Positions 1 through 7,081 of a stretch of DNA of 12,712 nt are shown here, in pieces. A program made the translations under genes and the position numbers. This DNA is from Paracoccaceae bacterium (GTDB taxonomy: Bacteria > Pseudomonadota > Alphaproteobacteria > Rhodobacterales > Rhodobacteraceae). Numbering within the stretch: position 1 is the stretch's first letter; the number at the start of each line of letters is the position of its first letter. The stretch is from the NCBI GenBank assembly GCA_016937725.1, contig JAFGVZ010000102.1, forward strand, positions 1 through 12,712, written 5' to 3'. Under the pieces are notes generated by a model, which searched no databases, was not told the origin of the DNA, and was given only the letters and a program-made list of their open reading frames with translations.

Positions 1-731
1 AGCCCGTTGTTTTCCAGCGCCGAAACGGTCATCGCCTTCGGAAAACCCTCTGGATCAGCGGGGCGTTTGCGCAACAGGCGCAGCGCGCCCGCATAATCTG
101 CGCAAGTGCGGGTTGCCGTGGCTTTCAGGTCGCCATCGGCCTTGTTGACGATGATCATGTCTGCCGCTTCCATGATCCCGCGCTTGACGCCTTGCAATTC
201 GTCGCCGCCAGCGGGCGCCAGCAGCAGCAAGAACACATCCGACAATTCCGCGACCACGGTTTCGGATTGCCCGACGCCCACGGTTTCGATCAGCACCACG
301 TCGAACCCGGCGGCTTCGCACAAAGCCACCGCCTCGCGCGTGCGTCTGGCCACACCGCCCAGATGCGATTGGCTGGGGCTTGGGCGGATGAAGGCTTGGG
401 GCGCGCGCGACAGATGTTCCATCCGGGTTTTGTCGCCCAAAATGGACCCGCCAGTGCGCTTGCTGGACGGGTCCACCGCCAGCACGGCCACGCGCAAGCC
501 ATGTTCTATAAGCATCAGCCCGAACGATTCGATGAAGGTGGATTTGCCCACCCCCGGCGTGCCCGACAGGCCGATGCGGATGGCTTGGCGCCCGCTTTTG
601 CCCAAGTGTTCCAGCAGGTCCGCGGCTTGTGTGCGATGGTCTGCGCGGCGGCTTTCGGCCAAGGTGATCGCGCGGGCCAGTGCGCGGCGCTCCCCCCGAA
701 GGACGCCCTCTGCCAATGCTGCACTCTCCAT
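1..731 (-). CDS. meaB: MeaB/ArgK-family GTPase chaperone of methylmalonyl-CoA mutase (C-terminus off the left edge)
   Basis: G-protein chaperone that protects and gates cofactor loading of adenosylcobalamin-dependent methylmalonyl-CoA mutase, the last step of propionyl-CoA conversion to succinyl-CoA in the cytoplasm. Seen: 243 codons are visible and the reading frame is open to the window edge. The Walker A loop SGTPGVGKS lies at about residues 56-64, the MeaB hallmark AVDPSSKRTGGSILGDKTRM at about 85-104, ETVGVGQSE at about 149-157 and the guanine-specificity motif NKAD at about 196-199. The start at 731 is chosen because ATG is preceded by AGAGGG and no upstream in-frame ATG is present. The usual family length is about 320-330 residues, so roughly a quarter is missing. 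It diverges from the phenylacetate operon, with 160 bases between the two start codons. No mutase gene is visible. The family assignment is secure; the partner is inferred. Confidence 0.95.
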   Translation of the reverse strand, partial: MESAALAEGVLRGERRALARAITLAESRRADHRTQAADLLEHLGKSGRQAIRIGLSGTPGVGKSTFIESFGLMLIEHGLRVAVLAVDPSSKRTGGSILGDKTRMEHLSRAPQAFIRPSPSQSHLGGVARRTREAVALCEAAGFDVVLIETVGVGQSETVVAELSDVFLLLLAPAGGDELQGVKRGIMEAADMIIVNKADGDLKATATRTCADYAGALRLLRKRPADPEGFPKAMTVSALENNG

Positions 732-837
732 CCCGCGCCCTCTTTCGCTTGCGTCTGGCCGTTTTGCCTTGGGAGGGTGCAGAATGTCCAGCCTCTTGCG
801 CGGGCGACGGTTGCGTTGGGCGAATAGAAACAGAATT

Positions 838-849
838 GACCGATCGGTC
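838..849. promoter_or_regulatory. Perfect 12-bp palindrome, candidate TetR-family operator of the phenylacetate operon
   Basis: GACCGATCGGTC is identical to its own reverse complement and lies 42 bases before the paaG start, in the meaB-paaG divergent spacer. Its left end overlaps TTGACC (836-841), which resembles a -35 element, and TATGTA follows at 854-859, though the 12-base gap between them is too short for a canonical pair. A repressor bound here would block polymerase. The TetR-family protein at the end of this operon is the natural candidate ligand. The symmetry is seen; the protein that binds it is inferred. No second copy was noticed in the window. Confidence 0.6.
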
Positions 850-891
850 GGCTTATGTAAGTCTTTGTTCACTCTGGGAGGAGAGTTGCCA

Positions 892-1683
892 ATGCCTGAC
901 GATCTGGTGCTGCACCGGCTGAATGCCGGTGTGCTGGAGCTGGTGCTGAACCGGCCCGACAAGCTGAATGCGTTTACGCCTTCGATGCATGTCGCGCTGC
1001 GGGCGCAATTCGACCGCGCCGCGCATGACAGCACTGTGCGTGCAGTGCTTCTGACCGGGGCGGGGCGCGGCTTTTGCGCGGGCCAAGACCTTGGCGACCG
1101 TGATCCGCGCAGCGGCGGGCCGAAACCCGATCTGGGCGCAACCATCGGCACCTATTACAACCCGCTCATTCGTGCCATCCGCGCGCTGCCCAAGCCCGTG
1201 ATCGCCGCCGTGAACGGCGTGGCCGCCGGGGCGGGGGCGAATATTGCGCTGGCCTGCGACATCGTGCTGGCGTCGGACAAGGCGCGCTTCATCCAATCCT
1301 TCGCCAAGCTGGGGTTGGTGCCCGATGCAGGCGGCTCTTGGTCCTTGCCGCGCTTGCTGGGCGAGGCGCGGGCGAAGGCGCTGGCGCTGACGGGAGAGCC
1401 GCTATCCGCCGTCCAAGCCGCCGAGTGGGGGCTGATCTGGCGCGTGGTGACTCACCCCGACCTGATGCCTGAGGCCCGCGCGCTGGCGCTGAAATTGGCA
1501 AAGGGGCCGACCCTTGGTTTCGGCCTGACCAAACAAGCCATGCAAGCCGCAGCCACCAACACGCTGGACGCACAATTGGACCTTGAACAAGAGTATCAAC
1601 GCCGGGCGGGCGCGTCGGAGGATTATGCCGAAGGCGTCACCGCCTTTCTTGAAAAACGCGATGCAAGGTTCTCAGGCCAATGA
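892..1683 (+). CDS. paaG: PaaG-type 1,2-epoxyphenylacetyl-CoA isomerase (enoyl-CoA hydratase/isomerase superfamily)
   Basis: Predicted to isomerise ring-1,2-epoxyphenylacetyl-CoA to the seven-membered oxepin-CoA, the ring-expansion step of aerobic phenylacetate catabolism in the cytoplasm. The product is 263 residues, normal for the crotonase fold and close to PaaG. Visible features are the CoA-binding/oxyanion segment GRGFCAGQDL (about 58-67), the second oxyanion motif GVAAGAGAN (about 109-117) and the catalytic-Asp motif GLVPDAGG (Asp145). The CAGQDL and LVPDxGG patterns are typical of PaaG rather than general enoyl-CoA hydratases. The frame stays open far upstream, but the true start is the ATG at 892, preceded by GGGAGGAG (876-883). 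Upstream codons of that frame only mirror meaB. It is the first gene of the operon, behind a palindromic operator, and its stop overlaps the paaI start. A generic enoyl-CoA hydratase is the alternative, made unlikely by paaI and paaK next door. Confidence 0.92.
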   Translation: MPDDLVLHRLNAGVLELVLNRPDKLNAFTPSMHVALRAQFDRAAHDSTVRAVLLTGAGRGFCAGQDLGDRDPRSGGPKPDLGATIGTYYNPLIRAIRALPKPVIAAVNGVAAGAGANIALACDIVLASDKARFIQSFAKLGLVPDAGGSWSLPRLLGEARAKALALTGEPLSAVQAAEWGLIWRVVTHPDLMPEARALALKLAKGPTLGFGLTKQAMQAAATNTLDAQLDLEQEYQRRAGASEDYAEGVTAFLEKRDARFSGQ

Positions 1684-2117
1684 GCATGACCCCGCAAGAG
1701 ATGGCCGAAGCCTGCGCCCGTGCCATGTGGAACGATGACAGCACCAGTCAGCGCCTTGGCATGGTGCTGGACGCGGTCGGCCCCGGCATGGCCACCCTGT
1801 CTATGACAATCACGGCTGACATGACCAATGGCCACGGCATGTGCCATGGCGGCTATATCTTCACGCTGGCCGACAGCGCCTTTGCCTTTGCTTGCAACAG
1901 CTACAACCAGCGCGTTGTGGCGCAGCATTGTGCGGTCAGTTTTCTGAACCCGGTCGCGCGGGGCACACGGCTGACGGCCACGGCGCGCGAGGTGAACCGC
2001 CGGGGCCGGTCTGGCATTTACGATGTGCGCGTGACCGATGAAGCTGGCACCGTCGTCGCGGAATTTCGCGGCCATAGCCGCAGCATAAAAGGCACCCATC
2101 TGGGCGAGGAGGCGTAA
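1680..2117 (+). CDS. paaI: PaaI hydroxyphenylacetyl-CoA thioesterase (hotdog fold)
   Basis: Small hotdog-fold thioesterase that hydrolyses hydroxylated phenylacetyl-CoA esters and so rescues CoA trapped in dead-end intermediates of the phenylacetate pathway. The product is 145 residues, a normal length. The signature N-G-H-G-M-C-H-G-G spans about residues 50-58 and is followed by the helix FTLADSAFAFACNSY, with the likely catalytic Asp65. The start at 1680 forms an ATGA overlap with the paaG stop, so translation is probably coupled. Two bases separate its stop from the paaK start. Cytoplasmic and probably oligomeric like the family. The family call is firm; the preference for hydroxyphenylacetyl-CoA rests on genomic context. 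Confidence 0.92.
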   Translation: MSMTPQEMAEACARAMWNDDSTSQRLGMVLDAVGPGMATLSMTITADMTNGHGMCHGGYIFTLADSAFAFACNSYNQRVVAQHCAVSFLNPVARGTRLTATAREVNRRGRSGIYDVRVTDEAGTVVAEFRGHSRSIKGTHLGEEA

Positions 2118-2119
2118 GC

Positions 2120-3433
2120 ATGAAAGACCTGTCCCCTAAACCGGGCGATCTGGACCCGATCGAGACCGCCTCGCGCGATGAAATAGCCGCGCTGCAACTG
2201 GAGCGGCTGAAATGGTCGCTGAACCATGCCTATACTGGGTCGCCTTTCTACCGCGCCAAGTTCGATGCGGCAGGCGTTCACCCCGATGACTTGCACACGC
2301 TGGCCGATCTGGCAAAATTCCCCTTCACGGTCAAAACCGACCTGCGTGATACCTATCCGTTCGGCATGTTCGCCACCCCGCGTGAGCAGCTCGTCCGGCT
2401 GCACGCGTCCTCTGGCACCACCGGCAAGCCTACGGTGGTGGGCTACACCCAAGGCGATATCGACCGTTGGGCCGATCTGGTCGCGCGCTCCATCCGGGCT
2501 GCCGGTGGGCGCAAAGGCGATATCGTGCATGTGGCCTATGGTTACGGGCTGTTCACCGGCGGACTTGGCGCGCATTACGGGGCGGAACGTTTGGGCTGCA
2601 CGGTTGTTCCGGTGTCAGGCGGCATGACAGAACGGCAGGTCACGCTGATCACCGATTTCAAACCCCGCGTCATTATGGTGACGCCCAGCTACATGCTGTC
2701 CATTCTGGATGCGTTCCAAAAGGCCGGGATCGACCCGCGCGAAAGCTCGCTGGCGGTGGGCATTTTCGGGGCAGAGCCGTGGACCAACGCCATGCGCACC
2801 GAAATTGAACAGGCCTTCGACATGCACGCGGTGGACATTTACGGCCTGTCCGAAGTGATGGGTCCGGGCGTGGCGCAGGAATGCGTTGAAACCAAGGACG
2901 GGCTGCACCTGTGGGAGGATCATTTCTACCCAGAGATTATCGACCCCGCGACGGGTGAGGTGCTGCCCGATGGCGAGATGGGCGAATTGGTTTTCACCAC
3001 GCTGACCAAGGAAGGGCTGCCCATCATTCGCTACCGCACGCGCGATCTGACGCGGCTTTTGCCCGGCACTGCGCGGTCCATGCGGCGGATCGAAAAGATC
3101 ACCGGGCGCAGCGATGACATGATCATCCTGCGCGGGGTCAACATCTTCCCGACGCAGGTTGAAGAGCAGATCCTGAAATGCGCTGGCCTTGCCCCGCATT
3201 TCCAGATTGAACTGACCCGCACGGGCCGGATGGACGAGATGACGATCCATGCCGAATGCACGCCAAACGCGGCAAGCGAGGATGCGCTGTCGGCCAGCAC
3301 ACGCGAATTGGCGCATCATGTGAAATCGACCCTTGGGGTGACGGCCCGTGTAGTCGTCCATGCCCCCGGCGGCGCACCGCGTTCCGAGGGCAAGGCAAAG
3401 CGCGTGGTCGACAACCGCCCGAAAGCGGGCTGA
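2120..3433 (+). CDS. paaK: Phenylacetate-CoA ligase PaaK
   Basis: AMP-forming ligase that converts phenylacetate, ATP and CoA to phenylacetyl-CoA, the committed first step of the pathway and the source of the CoA thioester that usually acts as inducer. The product is 437 residues, the usual PaaK size. The P-loop HASSGTTGKPT lies at about residues 95-105, the adenylate-binding YGLSE at 241-245, the hinge region YRTRDL at 305-310, and a C-terminal Lys at about 425 in RSEGKAKR. ATG at 2120 is preceded by GAGGAGG at the end of paaI. It lies between paaI and the TetR gene, whose start follows the paaK stop after one base. Nothing looks truncated. Confidence 0.96.
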   Translation: MKDLSPKPGDLDPIETASRDEIAALQLERLKWSLNHAYTGSPFYRAKFDAAGVHPDDLHTLADLAKFPFTVKTDLRDTYPFGMFATPREQLVRLHASSGTTGKPTVVGYTQGDIDRWADLVARSIRAAGGRKGDIVHVAYGYGLFTGGLGAHYGAERLGCTVVPVSGGMTERQVTLITDFKPRVIMVTPSYMLSILDAFQKAGIDPRESSLAVGIFGAEPWTNAMRTEIEQAFDMHAVDIYGLSEVMGPGVAQECVETKDGLHLWEDHFYPEIIDPATGEVLPDGEMGELVFTTLTKEGLPIIRYRTRDLTRLLPGTARSMRRIEKITGRSDDMIILRGVNIFPTQVEEQILKCAGLAPHFQIELTRTGRMDEMTIHAECTPNAASEDALSASTRELAHHVKSTLGVTARVVVHAPGGAPRSEGKAKRVVDNRPKAG

Positions 3434-3434
3434 C

Positions 3435-4031
3435 ATGGCCCGCTCGCGTGCGCATGATTTCGAGGTGAAGCAACGCGCCATCCTGCGCGCGGCGGCTGCG
3501 GTTTTTGCCGAGGCTGGGATGGACAAGGCGTCCATGGCGCAGATCGCCGGCCGCGCCGATGTGTCCAAGGCGCTGCTTTACCATTACTACCCCGGCAAGG
3601 ATGCGCTGATCTTCGATATCATTCGCACGCATCTGACCGAACTCGACGCGGCCATCGCTGCCGCCGAAGATCCTGACCTGCCGCCGCGCGACCGTCTGCG
3701 CGCATTGGTTCATGCCGTGCTGGAACAATACCGCGACGCCGATGATGACCACATGGTGCAACTGAACGGCACACGCACCTTGGCAGATGACCAACGGCAA
3801 GAGATCGTTGCGCTGGAACGCCGAATCGTGCGCCGGTTCGCGGTGGTCATTCGCGCGATCCACCCGCAGATCGATCAGGAGCGCCCGATTCTGACCGCCG
3901 TGACCATGTCGCTTTTCGGTATGATGAACTGGGCCTATATGTGGTTCCGCGATGGGGGGCCGGTCAGCCGCGCAGATTATGCCGATCTGGCGACGGACAT
4001 TTTCCTTGGTGGGTTCGAATGTCTGCGCTGA
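3435..4031 (+). CDS. TetR/AcrR-family transcriptional regulator, probable repressor of the phenylacetate operon
   Basis: DNA-binding regulator of 198 residues, normal for TetR proteins. The N-terminal helix-turn-helix is clear: RAILRAAAAVFAEAGMDKAS (about 14-33), then the recognition part IAGRADVSKALLYHYYPGKD (about 37-56). The variable C-terminal part is presumed to bind a ligand. The frame is open further upstream inside paaK, but the ATG at 3435 is preferred because it gives a standard TetR N-terminus and starts one base after the paaK stop, implying coupling. By context it should repress the operon through the palindrome at 838-849 and respond to phenylacetyl-CoA, as PaaR-type TetR regulators do in other bacteria. 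The regulated set and the ligand are inferred. The gene ends at a terminator shared with convergent rpsO. Confidence 0.9.
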   Translation: MARSRAHDFEVKQRAILRAAAAVFAEAGMDKASMAQIAGRADVSKALLYHYYPGKDALIFDIIRTHLTELDAAIAAAEDPDLPPRDRLRALVHAVLEQYRDADDDHMVQLNGTRTLADDQRQEIVALERRIVRRFAVVIRAIHPQIDQERPILTAVTMSLFGMMNWAYMWFRDGGPVSRADYADLATDIFLGGFECLR

Positions 4032-4038
4032 AACGCAA

Positions 4039-4061
4039 AACGCCCGCCAATGGCGGGCGTT
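4039..4061 (-). terminator. Intrinsic terminator of rpsO, shared with the convergent phenylacetate operon
   Basis: AACGCCCGCC (4039-4048) pairs perfectly with GGCGGGCGTT (4052-4061) across a 3-base loop. On the minus strand the stem is followed by TTTTGCGTTT with its start inside the stem, a good U-tract for rpsO transcripts. On the plus strand the stem is followed by GCAAGCTTT, a weaker tail, so it may also stop the TetR transcript. Confidence 0.8.
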
Positions 4062-4082
4062 GCAAGCTTTGGCCGCGACCGA

Positions 4083-4352
4083 TTAGCGGCGGATGCCCAG
4101 CTTTGCGATCAGCACGCGGTAACGTGCTTCGTCCTTGCCGCGCAGGTAATCCAACAGCTTCCGGCGGGTGGCGACCAGCTTCAGCAGGCCGCGGCGGGAA
4201 TGGTTGTCTTTCTTGTGCGTCTTGAAATGCTCTGTCAGGTTGGTGATGCGCTTGGTCAGCACGGCAACCTGCACTTCGGGCGACCCGGTATCGCCTTCGG
4301 CGCGGGCATATTCCTTGATCAGGGCTTCTTTGTCTTCAGCGGTAATCGACAT
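4083..4352 (-). CDS. rpsO: 30S ribosomal protein S15
   Basis: Primary 16S rRNA-binding protein of the small subunit platform. The 89-residue product has the standard S15 length and sequence: it opens MSITAEDKEALIKEYARAEG, contains the conserved GDTGSPEVQVA and HFKTHKKDNHSRRGLL segments, and ends with LIAKLGIRR. The start at 4352 is fixed by a strong Shine-Dalgarno AAGGAGAT (4357-4364); the frame is open upstream but this start gives the canonical protein. In many bacteria rpsO lies between truB and pnp. Here neither is adjacent: a terminator follows directly and a divergent RTX gene lies upstream, so it seems to be monocistronic. Confidence 0.98.
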   Translation of the reverse strand: MSITAEDKEALIKEYARAEGDTGSPEVQVAVLTKRITNLTEHFKTHKKDNHSRRGLLKLVATRRKLLDYLRGKDEARYRVLIAKLGIRR

Positions 4353-4479
4353 CACGATCTCCTTCGGTAAGTGGTCGGATACGGCACATGCCGGGATGTC
4401 GTCCAGCAAGGCCAAGAAACAGCGGGGCGTCCATGCCACCGCAAGCCGCTGCATTAGCCCAAGACCGGCGCAATGGAAA

Positions 4480-4497
4480 GCGAAAATCCTTTTTCGC
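4480..4497. repeat. Small inverted repeat in the rpsO / RTX-gene divergent spacer
   Basis: GCGAAAA (4480-4486) and TTTTCGC (4491-4497) form a 7-bp inverted repeat around TCCT. It lies about 130 bases upstream of the rpsO start and 107 bases upstream of the RTX-gene start, in the 251-base spacer 4353-4603. It could be a protein-binding site or a weak hairpin. I saw no gene and no convincing sigma70 promoter pair in this spacer. Confidence 0.35.
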
Positions 4498-4603
4498 GGC
4501 GTTAACCGATTTTGCAGAATCAACGGCGCATGATGGCGAAAACCCTTCGGGTGTATTGCCGAATCTGGCATAACCTAGGGTAGAATGAACCGGGTATTGG
4601 ACC

Positions 4604-5563
4604 ATGTGGTTATTGTTGGGATTGTTGGGCAGCATCACGGCTTTGTCGGCAAGCGACCTGTTCACGCAGGTCGATGATGAGGATGATCCCGATCCGTCGG
4701 CGCGGGTCCAAGATCAGAACAACGATTCCACCGGCTGGCCAGAAGATGCCGGCGGCTTGCAGTCGGACTATCCCGATGTGGCGGTAGAAAGTAACGGGCC
4801 TGAGGTTGGCATGCAGCCCGCGCTGGCCACAGATGTCACCGTTTTTTCAGACATGGGCCAATTCGATGATCTGGGTCTGCGCGTTCATAGCTCTGATTCC
4901 TTCCCCGAACCTGTGGCTGAAAGCCCGCTGACTGTTGCTGGCGACGAATTCGACAATTGGTTACAGGGGCGCGCGCTGGATGACATTCTTTCCGGGCTGG
5001 ACGGGAATGACAGTCTTTCGGGTGCTGGGGGCGACGATTGGCTGACCGGCGATGCGGGCCATGACAGCTTGATAGGCGGCGAAGGCGATGACAGCCTTTT
5101 CGGGGGAGCGGGTAACGACACCTTGATCGGTGGTGCCGGGGCAGACCTGCTGATCGCGGGCACGGATAACAATACGCTGATGGCAGGCGACGGGGACGAC
5201 ACGCTGATCGGGCAAGCAAGCCAAACCTTCCTGAACGGCGGCACTGGAAATGACCTGTTGCAGGGGTCTTCGGGGAATTGTCTTCATGGCGGTGCCGGAG
5301 ATGATGTTTTTCTGCTAAGTCCATCGGCAGACAACGCGCTGGGGCCTGTTCACATCGTGGATTTCGCCGCGGCAGAGGATGTGATCCAACTAAGCTATGA
5401 TGCCGCGCGTGGGGTGCCGGATCTGTCGATTACCTTCGCCCCGGACCAGCCTGAACTGGCTCAGATCAGGCTGGGCGAGACCATTCTGGCCACAATCGCC
5501 AATGCCGGGGCGCTGACGTTGGATGATATCGCGCTTGTTGCCCAACCGAACCCGGCGGCTTGA
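4604..5563 (+). CDS. RTX-like calcium-binding repeat protein with N-terminal hydrophobic segment
   Basis: A 319-residue protein of unknown specific role. The N-terminus MWLLLGLLGSITALS is a short hydrophobic segment suited to a membrane anchor or uncleaved signal. A strongly acidic, low-complexity stretch follows (about 20-110). Residues about 124-236 are degenerate RTX nonapeptides of the G-G-x-G-x-D-x-L-x type, for example IGGEGDDSLFGGAGNDTL and IGGAGADLL, which fold as calcium-binding beta rolls. The C-terminus has the HIVDFAAAEDVIQLSYD type of segment often found after such repeats. ATG at 4604 is used because an in-frame TGA lies 18 bases upstream; no strong Shine-Dalgarno is seen. No catalytic domain is recognisable. 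The likely location is the envelope or outside the cell. It converges on tig. The RTX family is certain; the function is unknown. Confidence 0.85.
   Translation: MWLLLGLLGSITALSASDLFTQVDDEDDPDPSARVQDQNNDSTGWPEDAGGLQSDYPDVAVESNGPEVGMQPALATDVTVFSDMGQFDDLGLRVHSSDSFPEPVAESPLTVAGDEFDNWLQGRALDDILSGLDGNDSLSGAGGDDWLTGDAGHDSLIGGEGDDSLFGGAGNDTLIGGAGADLLIAGTDNNTLMAGDGDDTLIGQASQTFLNGGTGNDLLQGSSGNCLHGGAGDDVFLLSPSADNALGPVHIVDFAAAEDVIQLSYDAARGVPDLSITFAPDQPELAQIRLGETILATIANAGALTLDDIALVAQPNPAA
4973..5311 (+). repeat. 27-base-periodic RTX nonapeptide repeat block
   Basis: Degenerate coding repeats with a 9-codon period inside the RTX-like gene, encoding about ten units around G-G-x-G-x-D-x-L. The units have diverged: those near 5161-5280 lose several glycines and aspartates (for example TDNNTLMAG and QASQTFLNG), so not every turn should bind calcium. 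Confidence 0.75.
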
Positions 5564-5636
5564 CCTTCCCAAGCACCGCGTGATCGTGATTTTGAACTTT
5601 GCGTTCCGGCGCATCGCCAACACCCGGCAAAACAAA

Positions 5637-5663
5637 AAAGCCCCCGCCAAAGGCGAGGGCTTT
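5637..5663 (-). terminator. Intrinsic terminator between the RTX gene and tig, mainly serving tig
   Basis: AAAGCCCCCGCC (5637-5648) pairs with GGCGAGGGCTTT (5652-5663) with one C-A mismatch and a 3-base loop. On the minus strand the stem runs into TTTTTTGTTTT, an excellent U-tract for tig. On the plus strand the tail is CTTTTGGGG, so it can plausibly stop the RTX transcript as well. Confidence 0.85.
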
Positions 5664-5683
5664 CTTTTGGGGTTCAGACGGGC

Positions 5684-7024
5684 TTAGGCCGTTTCGTCTT
5701 CAAGGCTTTCGACAGCCTTTTGCAGATCATCCTTGCTGACCTCTTTCTCGGTCACGCTGACTTGCGCAAGAATATGGTCAACGACCTTGTCTTCGAAAAT
5801 CGGTGCGCGCAGTTGCTGCTGCATCTGCTGGTTCTTCTGAATGAACTCGAAGAATGCGCGTTCCTGACCGGGATATTGGCGGGCCTGAGCAATCACGGCC
5901 TGCGTCATTTCCTGATCGGTCACCTGGATTTCCGCCTTCTGGCCAACTTCTGCCAACAACAGGCCAAGCTTCACGCGGCGCACGGCCAGCTTGTCGCTTT
6001 CTTCGGTGCGTTCGATCGCGCCATGCGAATGGTCATGCGCGTCGGTGTTCTCTTTGTTCGCATCATGCCACAGCTGATGGGCGATTTGCTTGCTTTCCGC
6101 ATCCACCAACGAGGGCGGCAGGTCGAAATCGACCGCTTTGTCCAGCGCGTCGAGCAAGCCGCGCTTCAGAACAGCACGGGCAGCCTGACCGTATTCGGCT
6201 TCCAGACGCTCTGCAATTTGCGCTTTCAGCGAAGCCAGATCTTCTGCGCCGAATTGCTTGGCAAGCTCATCATCAATCGCAGCTTCGGCCGGGGCTTTCA
6301 CCGCTTTGATTGTGCAAGTGAAAACGGCTTCTTTACCAGCCAGATGCTCTGCGCCGTAATCGTCGGGGAAGTTGACGGTCGCATCCTTCGTGTCGCCCGC
6401 TGTCACGCCGATAAGCTGTTCTTCGAAGCCGGGAATGAACTGGCCAGAACCCAATACCAACGGGAAATCTTCTGCGGAACCGCCATCAAATGCCTCGTCG
6501 TCGATCTTGCCGAGGAAATCCATCGTGACCTGATCGCCATTTTCGGCAGCACCGTCTTTGTCTTCAAAGCTCTGGGCCGATTTTGCCAGGTTTTCCAGCG
6601 CTTCCTGAACCGCCGAATCCTCGGCCTTCACGACCATCTTCTCGAGCGTCACGCCATCCAGCGCAGGCAGTTCTATCACCGGCAACGCTTCGTAGCTGAG
6701 CGAAACGACCACGTCGTCCCCTTGTTTCCACTCATCATTGGTCATCTTGACCTCTGGCTGCATGGCCGGGCGGTCGCCGGTTTGCTGGAAATGAGCTTCC
6801 ATCGCGCCATCGACTGCATCCTGCATCGCTTCGCCCAGCAAGCGCTCGCCAAATTGCTTTTTGAGAAGCGCCATGGGCACCTTGCCCTTGCGAAAGCCTT
6901 TCATTTCGATTTCCGGCTGGGCTTCGACCAGCTTTTCATCGACCTTCGCGGCCAATTCAGCCGCCGTAACGGTGATGGTATAGCCGCGCTTCAGGCCTTC
7001 GTTGAGCGTTTCGGTCACTTGCAT
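5684..7024 (-). CDS. tig: Trigger factor (ribosome-associated peptidyl-prolyl isomerase chaperone)
   Basis: Cytoplasmic chaperone that docks at the ribosome exit tunnel and shelters nascent chains. From the chosen start the product is 446 residues. The ribosome-binding signature GFRKGKVP falls at residues 43-50, so the Phe-Arg-Lys core sits at 44-46 as in E. coli. An FKBP-type domain spans about 150-245 (GDQVTMDFLGKIDDEAFDGG, LGSGQFIPGFEEQL), followed by the helical substrate-binding domain. An ATG six bases further upstream (7030) is also in frame. The ATG at 7024 is preferred because GAGG lies six bases before it, whereas it would abut the upstream ATG. A short His/Asp-rich insert DAHDHSHG is present in the C-terminal domain. 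The gene stands alone, without clpP or clpX beside it, and ends at a strong terminator. Confidence 0.97.
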   Translation of the reverse strand: MQVTETLNEGLKRGYTITVTAAELAAKVDEKLVEAQPEIEMKGFRKGKVPMALLKKQFGERLLGEAMQDAVDGAMEAHFQQTGDRPAMQPEVKMTNDEWKQGDDVVVSLSYEALPVIELPALDGVTLEKMVVKAEDSAVQEALENLAKSAQSFEDKDGAAENGDQVTMDFLGKIDDEAFDGGSAEDFPLVLGSGQFIPGFEEQLIGVTAGDTKDATVNFPDDYGAEHLAGKEAVFTCTIKAVKAPAEAAIDDELAKQFGAEDLASLKAQIAERLEAEYGQAARAVLKRGLLDALDKAVDFDLPPSLVDAESKQIAHQLWHDANKENTDAHDHSHGAIERTEESDKLAVRRVKLGLLLAEVGQKAEIQVTDQEMTQAVIAQARQYPGQERAFFEFIQKNQQMQQQLRAPIFEDKVVDHILAQVSVTEKEVSKDDLQKAVESLEDETA

Positions 7025-7046
7025 GGGCATCCTCGCATGAATGAAA

Positions 7047-7065
7047 GGCCGCCCGACAGGCGGCC
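7047..7065 (-). other. Hairpin in the predicted tig leader
   Basis: GGCCGCC (7047-7053) pairs perfectly with GGCGGCC (7059-7065) around a 5-base loop. It is 23 bases before the tig start and just after the predicted transcription start. In the transcript it is followed by UUUC and then the Shine-Dalgarno, so it could stabilise the 5' end or affect translation. The U-tract is too short for a convincing terminator. Confidence 0.4.
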
Positions 7066-7081
7066 CACAGAAATTTGCGCC

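Noticed and set aside
106..891. A long open frame upstream of, and in frame with, paaG
   Set aside because: It is the antisense of meaB, which has clear GTPase motifs on the other strand. The strong ribosome-binding site and family length place the paaG start at 892.
4456..4486. TTTCCA ... TAATGC (minus strand) as rpsO promoter
   Set aside because: Spacing is about right, but the -10 matches consensus at too few positions to support a call.
4353..4571. N-terminal extension of rpsO
   Set aside because: S15 is 89 residues in the family and the AAGGAGAT site fixes the start at 4352.
4556..4586. TTGCCG ... TAGAAT as promoter of the RTX gene
   Set aside because: The 19-base spacing is too long and it would leave almost no leader before the ATG at 4604.
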